A DNA stretch of 64,000 nt. It comes from Aquimarina macrocephali JAMB N27. Its GTDB lineage: Bacteria > Bacteroidota > Bacteroidia > Flavobacteriales > Flavobacteriaceae. The stretch lies in the NCBI RefSeq assembly GCF_000520995.1, contig NZ_JACA01000045.1:35839-99838 (forward strand), in the 5' to 3' direction. Positions 50,438 to 59,518 of the stretch are shown piece by piece. Under the pieces are notes generated by a model. It searched no databases. It saw nothing but the letters and a program-made list of their open reading frames with translations, and had not been told where the DNA came from. The stretch's first letter is position 1. The number at the start of each line of letters is the position of its first letter. A program made the translations under genes and the position numbers.

Positions 50438-52072
50438 ATGACAAAATTAACGGGGGGACAGGTCGTTGTACGATCATTGATAAAACAAGGGGTTAAAATA
50501 GTCTTTGGTTTACCGGGAGTACAAAACGATTGGCTGTACAATGCATTTTATGATTACCAGGATGAAATAACGGTAATACATACACGCCATGAGCAAGGAG
50601 TAGGATACATGGCATTAGGGTATCACCTGGTATCTGGTAAAACGGCAGTCTATAATGTAGTTCCTGGACCAGGATTCCTTAATAGTTCGGCAGCTCTGTT
50701 AACGGCCTATGGGTTGAATGCAAAAGTACTGGCATTAGTTGGTCAAACTCCTTTAAAAACTCAAGGAAAAGGTTGGGGTGTATTACATGAGTCTAATGAC
50801 CAATTGGGGATAATGAAACGCCTTACCAAATATTCGGATAAGGTGAATGATATTAAAGAAATACCACATAAAATACAGAAATCCTTTCAGGAAATGGAAA
50901 CTGGAAGACCACAGCCAGTGGGATTAGAAATTTCTATGGACTTGTTAATGAGTTCTGATGAAATGGAATTTCCCGCTTTCGCGAAAGCAAAACAAAAAGA
51001 AGAAATAGATACATCTATAATTAGCAACATAGCAGAAGCTTTGATCCATGCAAAAAAACCATTAATTTTTGTAGGAAGTGGAGCTATGGATGCCAGTGAA
51101 GAAATTACAGCACTGGCTAATTATATGCAAATTCCGGTATTTGCATATCGAACAGGAAAAGGTGTCGTCTCTTCTAGAAATTATCTGAGCCATCCAGTAC
51201 CGACTGCGTATGAATTATGGAAAGAAGCAGATGTGGTTGTGGGGATAGGAAGTCATGTACGTATGCCTATATTAAAATGGGGGACTGATGAGCATCTGTC
51301 ATTTATTAGTATTAATATAGATACTAATGATCATGATAAAATTACAACACCAGATATTGCCTTAACAGCTAATGCGGGACAAGCATCAAAAGCAATCTTA
51401 GAGGTACTTAAAAACAAAATCCTTCAAAGAGCTAGTAGAGAAAAAGAAATGCAGGCATTAAAAGCTAGTTGGAAAGAAAAAACAGCGTATTTAGAACCTC
51501 AAGCTACATATTTGAGAATTATTAGAGAAGAATTACCAGACGATGGGATCTTTGTAGATGAGCTAACACAGGTTGGTTTTGCCAGCAGAATGCTATGGGA
51601 AGCCTATGCTCCCAGAACCTATTTATCTACAGGATATATGGGCACTTTAGGATGGGGGTTTCCTACTGCACTTGGAGCAAAAATAGCAAAACCAGAATTA
51701 CCTGTAGTTACAGTTTGCGGTGACGGTGGGTTTATGTTTGCTGTACAAGAATTAGCTACAGCTGTACATCACAAGATAGGCGTAATCATTTGCTTGTTTA
51801 ATAATAATGCTTTTGGTAATGTGCAGAATATGCAGATCAATAACTATGGAAATAAGGTGATAGCTAGTGATTTGACGAACCCAGACTTTATCTCAATGGC
51901 AAAATCATATGGTGCTAATGCAGAAAAAGTAACAGATTTTGATAGTTTTAGACAAGCAATACAAAAGGCAAAAGAACAAGAATTACCAACACTAATAGAA
52001 ATAGGAGTAGGTATTGATATGCCTTCTACAGATCAATTTAAATCAATGCCTAAACTGAGAGGTGTAAAATAA
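50438..52072 (+). CDS. Thiamine diphosphate-dependent enzyme (acetolactate synthase/2-keto acid decarboxylase-like)
   Basis: 544 residues in the three-domain ThDP layout: a PYR domain with catalytic Glu52 (THEQG-type TRHEQGVGYMALGY), a middle domain (about 190-330), and a PP domain with GDGG (428-431) ... LFNNNAFGN, the ThDP motif. It belongs to the acetolactate synthase-like branch that also holds benzoylformate and phosphonopyruvate decarboxylases. In this operon decarboxylation of a hydroxyphenylpyruvate to the aldehyde would fit the flanking ALDH; carboligation is also possible. It contains the flavobacterial palindrome at 50975. Confidence 0.88.
   Translation: MTKLTGGQVVVRSLIKQGVKIVFGLPGVQNDWLYNAFYDYQDEITVIHTRHEQGVGYMALGYHLVSGKTAVYNVVPGPGFLNSSAALLTAYGLNAKVLALVGQTPLKTQGKGWGVLHESNDQLGIMKRLTKYSDKVNDIKEIPHKIQKSFQEMETGRPQPVGLEISMDLLMSSDEMEFPAFAKAKQKEEIDTSIISNIAEALIHAKKPLIFVGSGAMDASEEITALANYMQIPVFAYRTGKGVVSSRNYLSHPVPTAYELWKEADVVVGIGSHVRMPILKWGTDEHLSFISINIDTNDHDKITTPDIALTANAGQASKAILEVLKNKILQRASREKEMQALKASWKEKTAYLEPQATYLRIIREELPDDGIFVDELTQVGFASRMLWEAYAPRTYLSTGYMGTLGWGFPTALGAKIAKPELPVVTVCGDGGFMFAVQELATAVHHKIGVIICLFNNNAFGNVQNMQINNYGNKVIASDLTNPDFISMAKSYGANAEKVTDFDSFRQAIQKAKEQELPTLIEIGVGIDMPSTDQFKSMPKLRGVK
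50975..50988. repeat. Palindrome GCTTTCGCGAAAGC inside the ThDP gene
   Basis: A perfect 14-bp palindrome, G+C-rich for its context, encoding AFAKA in the linker after the PYR domain. I believe this type of palindrome is over-represented in marine flavobacterial genomes. It is the only copy I noticed in the window. Confidence 0.5.
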
Positions 52073-52091
52073 TCTATAAAGATGTATACAG

Positions 52092-52685
52092 ATGAAAATA
52101 GCTATAATATCAGATATTCATGAAAATTTCCATAATCTTATTCTTGCATTAGAGGAAATTGAAAGACAGAATTGTAAGCATATACTTTGCTTGGGAGATT
52201 TAATGAATGCTGGTATAGCAAAAGTATTGTCGTGTTCTACGATTCCTGTATTTACGATTTGGGGAAATAATGATGGCGAAAAAGTAGAAATTACTAAAGT
52301 AGCCCATTATCAGAATAGCAATCTTAGTGTAAGCCTGAATACGTATGACTTTTTAGAAATAGACAATCGCAAAATTTTTATTTCTCATTATGACGATCTT
52401 GCTATTCCCATGGCTGCTTCCCAATTGTATGATGCAGTTTTTTTTGGGCATACACATGTATCCTCTCTTCAAAAAGAAAATGAAACATGGATTGTAAACC
52501 CAGGAGAGATTTCTGCTCATAAAACAGGAATAGCCTCTTTGGCTATTTATGATACAGATACTAATGACGTAAAAATCTTAGAGCTTGAGAATAGTAAAAC
52601 ATTAAAAACAGAATTAGTAACTGATTTCTTTAAGAAAAATAAAGAAGTATTGCAGCTTCGCTCTGAAAAAGCTTTCAATATGTGA
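52092..52685 (+). CDS. Metallophosphoesterase (YfcE/MJ0936-like)
   Basis: 197 residues, calcineurin-like fold with metal motifs SDIHENFHN (DxH), LCLGDLMN (GD), WGNNDGE (GNxD), SHYD and FFGHTHVS (GHTH), then VNPGEIS. Such short proteins hydrolyse phosphodiesters in vitro. Its role in an aromatic degradation cluster is unclear. It follows the ThDP gene by 19 bases. Paired with a HisC-like aminotransferase and a P-loop protein, it could belong to a phosphorylated intermediate route. Confidence 0.88.
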   Translation: MKIAIISDIHENFHNLILALEEIERQNCKHILCLGDLMNAGIAKVLSCSTIPVFTIWGNNDGEKVEITKVAHYQNSNLSVSLNTYDFLEIDNRKIFISHYDDLAIPMAASQLYDAVFFGHTHVSSLQKENETWIVNPGEISAHKTGIASLAIYDTDTNDVKILELENSKTLKTELVTDFFKKNKEVLQLRSEKAFNM

Positions 52686-52779
52686 AGTAAAACAAAAAGT
52701 ACTATAATAATGACACTTTAATTCATTCTGTTTCAAAAACTAATTTTTACTTTTCTAGAGTCCATACCAAAATAATCAA

Positions 52780-53871
52780 ATGATATACAAGAAACATATA
52801 TTAGACACTAATCCATATAAAGTAGGTGCGACAAAAGCTGAACATGAAAACAAAAGTGAACGCCAAAAAATATACAAGCTTTCTTCGAATGAGAACTTTT
52901 TAGGGCCTTCGCCAAAAGCGTTAGAAGCTATACAAGAATCGTTAAATGAACTGTCTGAATATCACCATAGAGATGATTCTTTGTTGAAAAAGGCGTTAGC
53001 CGATCATTATGACAATGGTGTTAAAGCAGATCAGTACATAACTGCAAATAGTGGTGTAGAAATTATTGATATCATATGTAGAGGATTTTTGGATGCCGAT
53101 AGTGAAGTAATCGTTTCTTCTCCAACATTTAAAGCTTATGGTAATTTTGCGAGTATAGAAAATGCTACAGTAATTGATATTCCTTTAAAAATACCGGATT
53201 TTAGCTTAGATGTAGAAGGAATTATTGATGCGGTTAATGAGAACACACGATTGATATTTTTGACTACTCCCAATAATCCTACGGGAACTATAATTCCTAA
53301 AAAAGATGTGGATTATTTATTAGATAATATCCCAGATACTGTTATTGTAATTTATGATGAAGTATATTTTCATTTTGTAGAAGACCCAGATTTTTGTAAT
53401 GCTGCATATTATATCAAAAAAAATAAAAATGTAATTGCTATTCACAGTTTTTCAAAAGCATATGGATTAGCAGGGATGCGTATTGGTTATGCATTTTCAA
53501 CCCCTAAAATTGCTTCGTATCTACAGAAAATAAGCAGACCTTTTATGATTAATGTGTTAAGCACTGCCGCTGCAGTTGCAGCTTTAACAGATGATGAACA
53601 TATAGAAAACACTCAAAAATTAATTAGCGAACAAAAGAAGTGGATGTATACACAATTTGAGAAGATGGGGATTACATACTGGAAAAGTGAAGCTAATTTT
53701 ATTTTATTTAGATCCCCAATAGACGAAGAAAAAATAACAAATTCTTTTCTGGAAGCAGGTATTATGGTAAGACCATGTAGAAAGTTTGGAGTTAAAGACC
53801 ATATTAGAGTAACAGTGGCAACACCGATTATAAATACTATGTTTTTCGAAGTATTAAAAGCATTGCTATAA
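52780..53871 (+). CDS. HisC-like class I/II aminotransferase
   Basis: 363 residues, PLP fold type I. Lys226 in HSFSKAYGLAGMRIGYAF binds PLP; the start has YKLSSNENFLGPSPKALEAI, LTTPNNPTGT and IYDEVYFHF, typical of histidinol-phosphate/aromatic aminotransferases. In context, transamination of tyrosine or DOPA would supply the 2-oxo acid for the ThDP enzyme; a HisC paralogue is the alternative. A 94-base gap before it may contain a promoter (TACTTTTC at 52748). Confidence 0.88.
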   Translation: MIYKKHILDTNPYKVGATKAEHENKSERQKIYKLSSNENFLGPSPKALEAIQESLNELSEYHHRDDSLLKKALADHYDNGVKADQYITANSGVEIIDIICRGFLDADSEVIVSSPTFKAYGNFASIENATVIDIPLKIPDFSLDVEGIIDAVNENTRLIFLTTPNNPTGTIIPKKDVDYLLDNIPDTVIVIYDEVYFHFVEDPDFCNAAYYIKKNKNVIAIHSFSKAYGLAGMRIGYAFSTPKIASYLQKISRPFMINVLSTAAAVAALTDDEHIENTQKLISEQKKWMYTQFEKMGITYWKSEANFILFRSPIDEEKITNSFLEAGIMVRPCRKFGVKDHIRVTVATPIINTMFFEVLKALL

Positions 53872-53889
53872 AATTAAACAAACTCTACT

Positions 53890-54759
53890 ATGGATTACTC
53901 ATCATATATTGTTTTACCCAAAAAAGGAGAATTATATTCGATACTGTATACAGTTGCTTCAAAAGCTAAAATTGTATGTTTTGCAGGATTACCTGGAGTT
54001 GGGAAAAGCTTATATGTACAGCAATTTGCCTATATGGCATTACAGAAGAATAGAAAGATCTCTATATTGCAATGGGATGATGCTCGCCAAGGTTTTGAAA
54101 CAGAAGAGGTGTTGAAAATTTATCCTGAAATCAATGGAGTTACTCATGCAGGTATCCGGAAATCTTGTGGATTATGGTCTAGAAAAGCGGTTTATGATTG
54201 GTATCAATTACATAAAAATGATAATGAAATATTAATCCTTGAAGCTCCTTTGGTAGGGAATAGGTTAATAGAATTAGGGAAAAAGATAGAAGATGAACTA
54301 GAGCCTATATTATCAAGTGATAATACTCAATTTATACTACCTGTGCCTTCTGATGAACTTAGAAAATTAATAATAAGTAAGCGAGTAAGGACCACAGAGA
54401 ATCCTAATCATGAAATGGAGAAAGCAGATGCTCAGCCTCATGTACTTATGGCATTATATCGCGAAATATGTGAGGTGGGTAAAAAGTTGGGAATGAAGAA
54501 ACAATTAAACGAAGACCTTGAATATGATAAATCTTTTTATGAATCACTTTATAGAAGAGTACTTCAGGCAAGGCACGTAAAAACATTATTTGTAGATGAA
54601 GCTTTCGAGGTTAATTCGGTATATGATGTTCGTCAAAAATTTTCTAAACTAGCACCTTCAATAGCAGAAGTCTCTTATTTTACATCACAGGTGCAAGAAA
54701 AATATCCGACAGATAAACAATTAGAAGTAGAAGTAAATAGTTGGTACGTAGCAAGATAA
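53890..54759 (+). CDS. Unrecognised P-loop NTPase-like protein
   Basis: 289 residues. Walker A GLPGVGKS (33-40) follows the strand AKIVCFA; a Walker B-like strand EILILEAP ends at about 120, with Glu118. No kinase lid, GTPase or AAA+ signature is recognised. Mid-protein segments include ISILQWDDARQGFE (maybe a substrate site) and AGIRKSCGLWSRKAVYDWY. It is 18 bases after the aminotransferase, the last gene of the run. A small-molecule kinase or an ATP-dependent chaperone/assembly factor would fit, without evidence for either. Confidence 0.72.
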   Translation: MDYSSYIVLPKKGELYSILYTVASKAKIVCFAGLPGVGKSLYVQQFAYMALQKNRKISILQWDDARQGFETEEVLKIYPEINGVTHAGIRKSCGLWSRKAVYDWYQLHKNDNEILILEAPLVGNRLIELGKKIEDELEPILSSDNTQFILPVPSDELRKLIISKRVRTTENPNHEMEKADAQPHVLMALYREICEVGKKLGMKKQLNEDLEYDKSFYESLYRRVLQARHVKTLFVDEAFEVNSVYDVRQKFSKLAPSIAEVSYFTSQVQEKYPTDKQLEVEVNSWYVAR

Positions 54760-55033
54760 AATTGAATTGAAAAACTCTTATCTTCTTTAAGTGATGATGG
54801 AAATTTGTTTAGATTCTTATAATGGGTTAACAAAACGAAAAACTGATCATAAAGCTCTATTTGGTATTAAATGTAATGATTATGTAGTTGTTCTGGCCAA
54901 ATACAAACATATATAGATTTAATTATTATGTTTCCAGTATTTATATAGATTGTGTTCTTTTATTTTAAAAACCCTATTTTGCATCATGGGGATGAAGGGG
55001 GAAATCATTCCAAATACTTAAAAAAAGATGTAA

Positions 55034-56302
55034 ATGAGGAAAACAGAATATTATCTGCTCCTATTTCTTATTGGAACACAATTAAAGGGGCAAACATTGG
55101 ATAATGAAAACAAAAATTCATTTTTTATTTCGCCAGAAGTAATATTTGGAAAAACGACAGAACCTAATACTGGTTTTCCTAAAACTAAAATGCTTAAATC
55201 TATTTTTGTTAGTATAGGAAGTTACAACAAAAAGGTAGATGCACAATGGAGCTCTAGACTGGGATATCCAAAAACCGGACTTGCATTAGGAATTACCGAT
55301 TTCGGAAATATTGAAAAAGTAGGTAAAGCCTATATTGTAATGCCTTTTGTTGAAATTGGATTGTTTCAAAAAAAAACAAATAGGTGGCATCTTAATATGG
55401 GGTTTGGCGCATCCTATATTGATGCAAAGTATGACCCAGAAACAAACCCTTTTAATAAGGCGGTAACAACAAGTCTTAATTGGTCATACAAAACTTTTTT
55501 GTATTATGATGTTTTAATAAGTAAATCAACGCAATGGCGTTTAGGACTTGGATATGGCCATTATTCTAACGGACACACAAGATTACCTAACCAGGGACTT
55601 AACTCTTTTTTGGTAAGTGCTTCTTCATCTTTTGGAGAACCTCAAACTATTCTTGAGGAAGATGTAACAGCGTTAAGAAAAGAACGAGTCAAATCCTCAC
55701 AGAACTATTTTTCATTTCGCAGTGGCATAGGTCAAAATGTACTCTCTGAAGAATTTAACGATAAAAAAGAAGTGTATTCTGTTGCATTATCCATGGGTAA
55801 AGTTGTTAACAAGATTTTTAAGATTGGAGTTGGTTTTTATGGTAGGTTCTATGAACACTATTATGATTATATCAAAAATGATGAAATGCTAATACAGGAG
55901 CAAGTTCCTTTTTTTAAAGAAAAACCTGTTGCATACGCAAGTAATTATGGTTTTTTTTCTAGTACAGAAGTTTTTATAGGACATATTGGTGTAGAATTTG
56001 AACTTGGACTTAATATATATAAACCATTTTATAAAATTGAATGGCAGCTGAGTCAGGGAGAAACACGTGGGGATCAATATGTTTTGGGAGAGTTGGATTG
56101 GTATTATGAAATAAAACGAACGATTTCTAGTAGGTTAGGAGTGAAATACTATTTGTTTAATACACATACCTCACCCAAAAACAATATTTTTTTTGGAGCA
56201 AATATTAATGCAAATTTAGGCCAGGCTGATTTTTCTGAACTTAGTTTAGGATATGTATACCGTTTTGATTTGAAAGAAAGAAAAAAAGAGTATTCAAACT
56301 AG
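55034..56302 (+). CDS. Acyloxyacyl hydrolase/PagL-like lipid A deacylase candidate
   Basis: 422 residues with a signal peptide (to LKGQT) and a predicted outer-membrane barrel. GYGHYSNGHTRLPNQGLNS matches the PagL/acyloxyacyl hydrolase active-site block (His-Ser-Asn-Gly ... Pro-Asn-x-Gly-x-Asn/Asp). PagL removes the 3-O acyl chain of lipid A. The protein is much longer than PagL (about 170 residues), as for the Bacteroidetes acyloxyacyl hydrolase family. It is preceded by 274 bases without clear signals. Confidence 0.75.
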   Translation: MRKTEYYLLLFLIGTQLKGQTLDNENKNSFFISPEVIFGKTTEPNTGFPKTKMLKSIFVSIGSYNKKVDAQWSSRLGYPKTGLALGITDFGNIEKVGKAYIVMPFVEIGLFQKKTNRWHLNMGFGASYIDAKYDPETNPFNKAVTTSLNWSYKTFLYYDVLISKSTQWRLGLGYGHYSNGHTRLPNQGLNSFLVSASSSFGEPQTILEEDVTALRKERVKSSQNYFSFRSGIGQNVLSEEFNDKKEVYSVALSMGKVVNKIFKIGVGFYGRFYEHYYDYIKNDEMLIQEQVPFFKEKPVAYASNYGFFSSTEVFIGHIGVEFELGLNIYKPFYKIEWQLSQGETRGDQYVLGELDWYYEIKRTISSRLGVKYYLFNTHTSPKNNIFFGANINANLGQADFSELSLGYVYRFDLKERKKEYSN

Positions 56303-56314
56303 TACATTTTTTTG

Positions 56315-57373
56315 CTACTTATTTAAACCTAACAAATACCTAGCAGCAGCAAAGGGTGTCATTTTGTGTTGTTGCACGGCTTCAATTTTTGAATCTAAAG
56401 CAGCTTTAACTTTGGGATTGTTATAAAAAGAGTTTTTTAATTGTTCTTCAATAGTTTGTAGTAGCCAGAACTTATTTTGTTGGATTCTGTTTTTTTCAAA
56501 AAATCCATTTTCAGAAGTAATTTTCAGGTATTTTAGGATCATTTTCCAAATATCATCAATACCAGTACCTTCTATAGCACTACAGGTTAGTACTTCTGGA
56601 GACCAGCTGTTTTGTGTAAGAGGGTATAAGTGAAGTGCTTTTCTAAATTGATTTTTAGCTTTACGGGCACGTATCAGGTTATCACCATCGGCCTTATTAA
56701 TTACAAGAGCATCTGCCATCTCTATAATACCACGTTTGATACCTTGTAATTCGTCTCCTGCACCTGCCAATTTTAGTAATAAAAAGAAATCTACCATACT
56801 ATGCACAGCAGTTTCACTTTGTCCTACACCTACAGTTTCAATAATGATAACATCATACCCTGCAGCTTCACAAAGAATAATAGACTCTCGTGTTTTTTGA
56901 GCTACTCCTCCCAGTGAGTTTCCAGATGGAGAAGGACGTATGAAAGCCATAGAGGATCTTACCAAAGATTCCATTCTGGTTTTATCACCTAGTATACTGC
57001 CATGTGAAATTGTACTACTAGGGTCTACTGCTAAAACTGCAACTTTTTTCCCTTTTTGTAATAACAAATTACCCAAAGCTTCAATAAAGGTGCTTTTACC
57101 TACTCCAGGGACTCCTGTTATACCAATTCTTATAGAATTATTGGCATAAGGAAGACACATCTCGATAAGATCTTGTGCTTTTTCAATATGGTTTTGCTGG
57201 GTGCTTTCAATTAATGTAATTCCTTTACTTAAAGCAGCGGTGTCTTGAGCAATGATTGCCTTAAAAATAGGGTCAATTACAACTTCTTTTTGCTGTAATT
57301 TTTTAAATCGATCAATTGCTTGACTACTCGTGCTAGAAGGGGCTTTAGTATGTTTGGTAGAATCTTTAGACAC
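56315..57373 (-). CDS. meaB: Methylmalonyl-CoA mutase-associated GTPase MeaB
   Basis: 352 residues from GTG. G1 motif GITGVPGVGKSTF, AVDPSSTISHGSILGDKTRM (G2-like), ETVGVGQSE (G3) and NKADGD (G4) are the MeaB/ArgK signatures; the C-terminal helical part (HKMTPFAAARYLLGL) is usual. MeaB loads and protects the B12-dependent methylmalonyl-CoA mutase. The mutase is not in the window. A perfect -7 box is 16 bases upstream. Confidence 0.95.
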   Translation of the reverse strand: MSKDSTKHTKAPSSTSSQAIDRFKKLQQKEVVIDPIFKAIIAQDTAALSKGITLIESTQQNHIEKAQDLIEMCLPYANNSIRIGITGVPGVGKSTFIEALGNLLLQKGKKVAVLAVDPSSTISHGSILGDKTRMESLVRSSMAFIRPSPSGNSLGGVAQKTRESIILCEAAGYDVIIIETVGVGQSETAVHSMVDFFLLLKLAGAGDELQGIKRGIIEMADALVINKADGDNLIRARKAKNQFRKALHLYPLTQNSWSPEVLTCSAIEGTGIDDIWKMILKYLKITSENGFFEKNRIQQNKFWLLQTIEEQLKNSFYNNPKVKAALDSKIEAVQQHKMTPFAAARYLLGLNK

Positions 57374-57388
57374 AGAATGACTTTATGG

Positions 57389-57396
57389 CAAAGTTA
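57389..57396 (-). promoter_or_regulatory. -7 box for meaB
   Basis: Minus strand reads TAACTTTG, a perfect TAnnTTTG, 15 bases before the GTG start, supporting that start. Confidence 0.6.
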
Positions 57397-57504
57397 TAAA
57401 TTCCTTTTGGAAACTTATAATTAATAAATAGACCTTCTGTAATTTTAAGTTTATACTGTATTATGAATCTTATATTGGTACAAACTTATCAAAACAGAAT
57501 GCAT

Positions 57505-58059
57505 TTATATTTTAATAGGAACCGCAATCGCAGTTCTATCCCATGCAAGATATAATATGGTAAAATCATTTGCATTTTCAAAATAAATAGAAAACTGTTC
57601 TACTACATTTAATAAGGGTTGCACAGGCACTTCTACAGTGAGCACGTCGTATGAAACATCTCGTTTTGCAGTACCATCCATATGTACTCCCCAATCATAT
57701 TCTTTACTATTAAAAATTACTTTCCAAGATTTGGGATTTGGTATGGTCCATAGTGTATAGGTTCCTGCTTTAAGTACAGTGCCATCAACGAGAAGATCTT
57801 TATCTGTTGTAAATGTAGTGGCTTCATTGGCTCCTGTTCTCCATACTTCATTATATGGAACCAGATTACCAAAAATTTCTCTATCCTTTTTGTATGGTCT
57901 GTTGTAAAAAACAGTGAAAGTAGCATCTTTTGCTGTATGAGTAACGATTTCTTCAGGACTATGTTTTTTGGTACTTTGCTTCATGAAATACATTCCTGCA
58001 AATCCAATCAATACTAATCCTAATAAAATAAGTATTGCTCGTTTTAAAAGTTTTGGCAT
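57505..58059 (-). CDS. DUF2911 domain-containing protein
   Basis: 184 residues with an N-terminal membrane anchor (about 6-23). DUF2911 blocks follow: VFYNRPYKKDREIFGNLVPY, VWRTGANEATTF, LKAGTYTLWTIPNPKSW and EYDWGVHMDGTAKRDV. The C-terminal beta part ends AVPIKI. Periplasmic orientation is likely; function unknown. Single-gene unit. Confidence 0.92.
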   Translation of the reverse strand: MPKLLKRAILILLGLVLIGFAGMYFMKQSTKKHSPEEIVTHTAKDATFTVFYNRPYKKDREIFGNLVPYNEVWRTGANEATTFTTDKDLLVDGTVLKAGTYTLWTIPNPKSWKVIFNSKEYDWGVHMDGTAKRDVSYDVLTVEVPVQPLLNVVEQFSIYFENANDFTILYLAWDRTAIAVPIKI

Positions 58060-58377
58060 AACGTTTTTTTTAATCCTAAATATACCTCTTTTACAACTTA
58101 TGTCTATGTTTAAATATTCATAAAAAATAGAAAGTTATAGTAGTTAATTAGATAGAAGAGTACTATTTATACCATTTATACTACAAATACGAATGGGATA
58201 CAGAAATCATGAGTATATATTATTTTTATTAATTGTTTGATATACAGTATATTGTTGGGGGGATATGATTTTTATGCATAATTTTGCAACATAGAATATA
58301 TGTTTTCGTCTATATAGATGAGTACGATTTAAAACAGTTTTAAATAATAATCACTAACCATATAAAGTTAAGAAAGT
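58060..58377. other. Intergenic region between DUF2911 gene and ECF operon
   Basis: 318 bases between divergent genes. The plus-strand promoter at 58255-58286 is the only clear element. A leader of about 85 bases follows it before the TTG start; no hairpin of note. The rest is A/T-rich. Confidence 0.5.
58255..58286 (+). promoter_or_regulatory. Promoter of the ECF sigma operon
   Basis: TTG at 58255-58257, 21-base gap, and perfect TAATTTTG at 58279-58286. Confidence 0.65.
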
Positions 58378-58923
58378 TTGTTACAAAGCGAGCTAATAGA
58401 ACAATGTAGGATTAACGATCGTAGAGCGCAGATGAAACTCTATAATAAATACTGTGATGGTATGTATTATGTAGCGTTGCGTTTTCTTAAAGATCCATTT
58501 GAGGCGGAGGAAGCTATGCAGGAATCTTTCATCAAAGCTTTTACGCGACTTCATCAATTTACAGGAGATGTTACTTTTGGTGCTTGGCTTAAACGAATTG
58601 TTATAAATAAGAGCATAGATATGCTAAAAGCTAAGAAAATGAATATGGTTGCGATTAATGAACAGGTTATGACTAGTGTAGAAGAACAGAACGATTGGTC
58701 AGTGTCAGATTCTGTTACTGTAGATGAGGTGAAAAAAGCAATCGAAAAATTACCAGAAAAATATAAATATGCCGTCATGCTATTTTTGATAGAAGGGTAT
58801 GATCATAATGAAATTAGTGAAGTACTGGATATTACACCGGTTTCTTCAAGAACATTAGTACATAGGGGGAAAAAGCAGCTACAGGAAGAATTAAAACATT
58901 TGAGACATGGCACAGGATATTAG
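58378..58923 (+). CDS. ECF RNA polymerase sigma factor
   Basis: 181 residues from TTG; the next ATG would cut into region 2. Region 2 is about 22-90 (YNKYCDGMYYVALRFLKDPF, EAEEAMQESFIKAFTRL) and region 4 about 120-170 (LPEKYKYAVMLFLIEGYDHN, then the HTH). It overlaps the next gene, an anti-sigma-like membrane protein, by 17 bases. This sigma/membrane protein/secreted protein order is frequent in Bacteroidetes. Confidence 0.9.
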   Translation: MLQSELIEQCRINDRRAQMKLYNKYCDGMYYVALRFLKDPFEAEEAMQESFIKAFTRLHQFTGDVTFGAWLKRIVINKSIDMLKAKKMNMVAINEQVMTSVEEQNDWSVSDSVTVDEVKKAIEKLPEKYKYAVMLFLIEGYDHNEISEVLDITPVSSRTLVHRGKKQLQEELKHLRHGTGY

Positions 58924-59518
58924 AGAACTATTAAAGCAGGATAAACAGATTCCTGTTGAGCAAATAAGAAAAGGGCATCAACAAAGGTTTATGTCTAGGA
59001 TGGAGAATGAACTGCCTAAAAAGATCAGAAGGTTTGATTATAAATGGCTTAATATTGCTGCTAGTATTGTTGTTATCTTTTCGGTTTCTTTACTTACGTA
59101 TAATCAACTTGGGAGTAGTGGTGCCGAAGGACCTGATATAGTAGATTTAAATACTGCTCCTGTTAAAAATTCCTCTGTAATATTAGCAAAACAATCTTCC
59201 CCTTTGGCAGAAATATCTCCCGAGTATCAAGAAGTAGAAAATAGTATACTTACCAGTATAAAATTTCAATTATCACAGATTACAATCGATGATACTAATA
59301 GAGAATTGGTAGAAAGTTTTATGTCCAGATTGGATAATCTTGATAAAGAATACCAAAAACTTAATAAAGAATTAATAGAGGTTGGACCCAATGTTCAAAG
59401 TGTAGAGGCTATGATGGAGAATTTGACAATAAGATTATCTCTTTTAAATAGACTAAAAGACAAACTAAAAGAATTAGAGCGAATTGAAAACGAAAATTAC
59501 AATGAAGTACAGGCTTAA
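58907..59518 (+). CDS. Putative anti-sigma-like membrane protein
   Basis: 203 residues. Cytoplasmic N-terminus of about 45 residues, one membrane helix (about 47-66, WLNIAASIVVIFSVSLLTY), then a periplasmic part with a coiled coil (about 120-200). No zinc-finger anti-sigma motif is seen. The overlap with the ECF gene on one side and the DUF4097-like gene on the other, plus topology, suggest an anti-sigma role. Confidence 0.75.
   Translation: MAQDIRELLKQDKQIPVEQIRKGHQQRFMSRMENELPKKIRRFDYKWLNIAASIVVIFSVSLLTYNQLGSSGAEGPDIVDLNTAPVKNSSVILAKQSSPLAEISPEYQEVENSILTSIKFQLSQITIDDTNRELVESFMSRLDNLDKEYQKLNKELIEVGPNVQSVEAMMENLTIRLSLLNRLKDKLKELERIENENYNEVQA

Noticed and set aside
42696..54759. Recent horizontal transfer of the hpa cluster
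   Set aside because: Base composition and codon choice look like the surroundings, and no integrase, transposase, tRNA or repeat borders the region.
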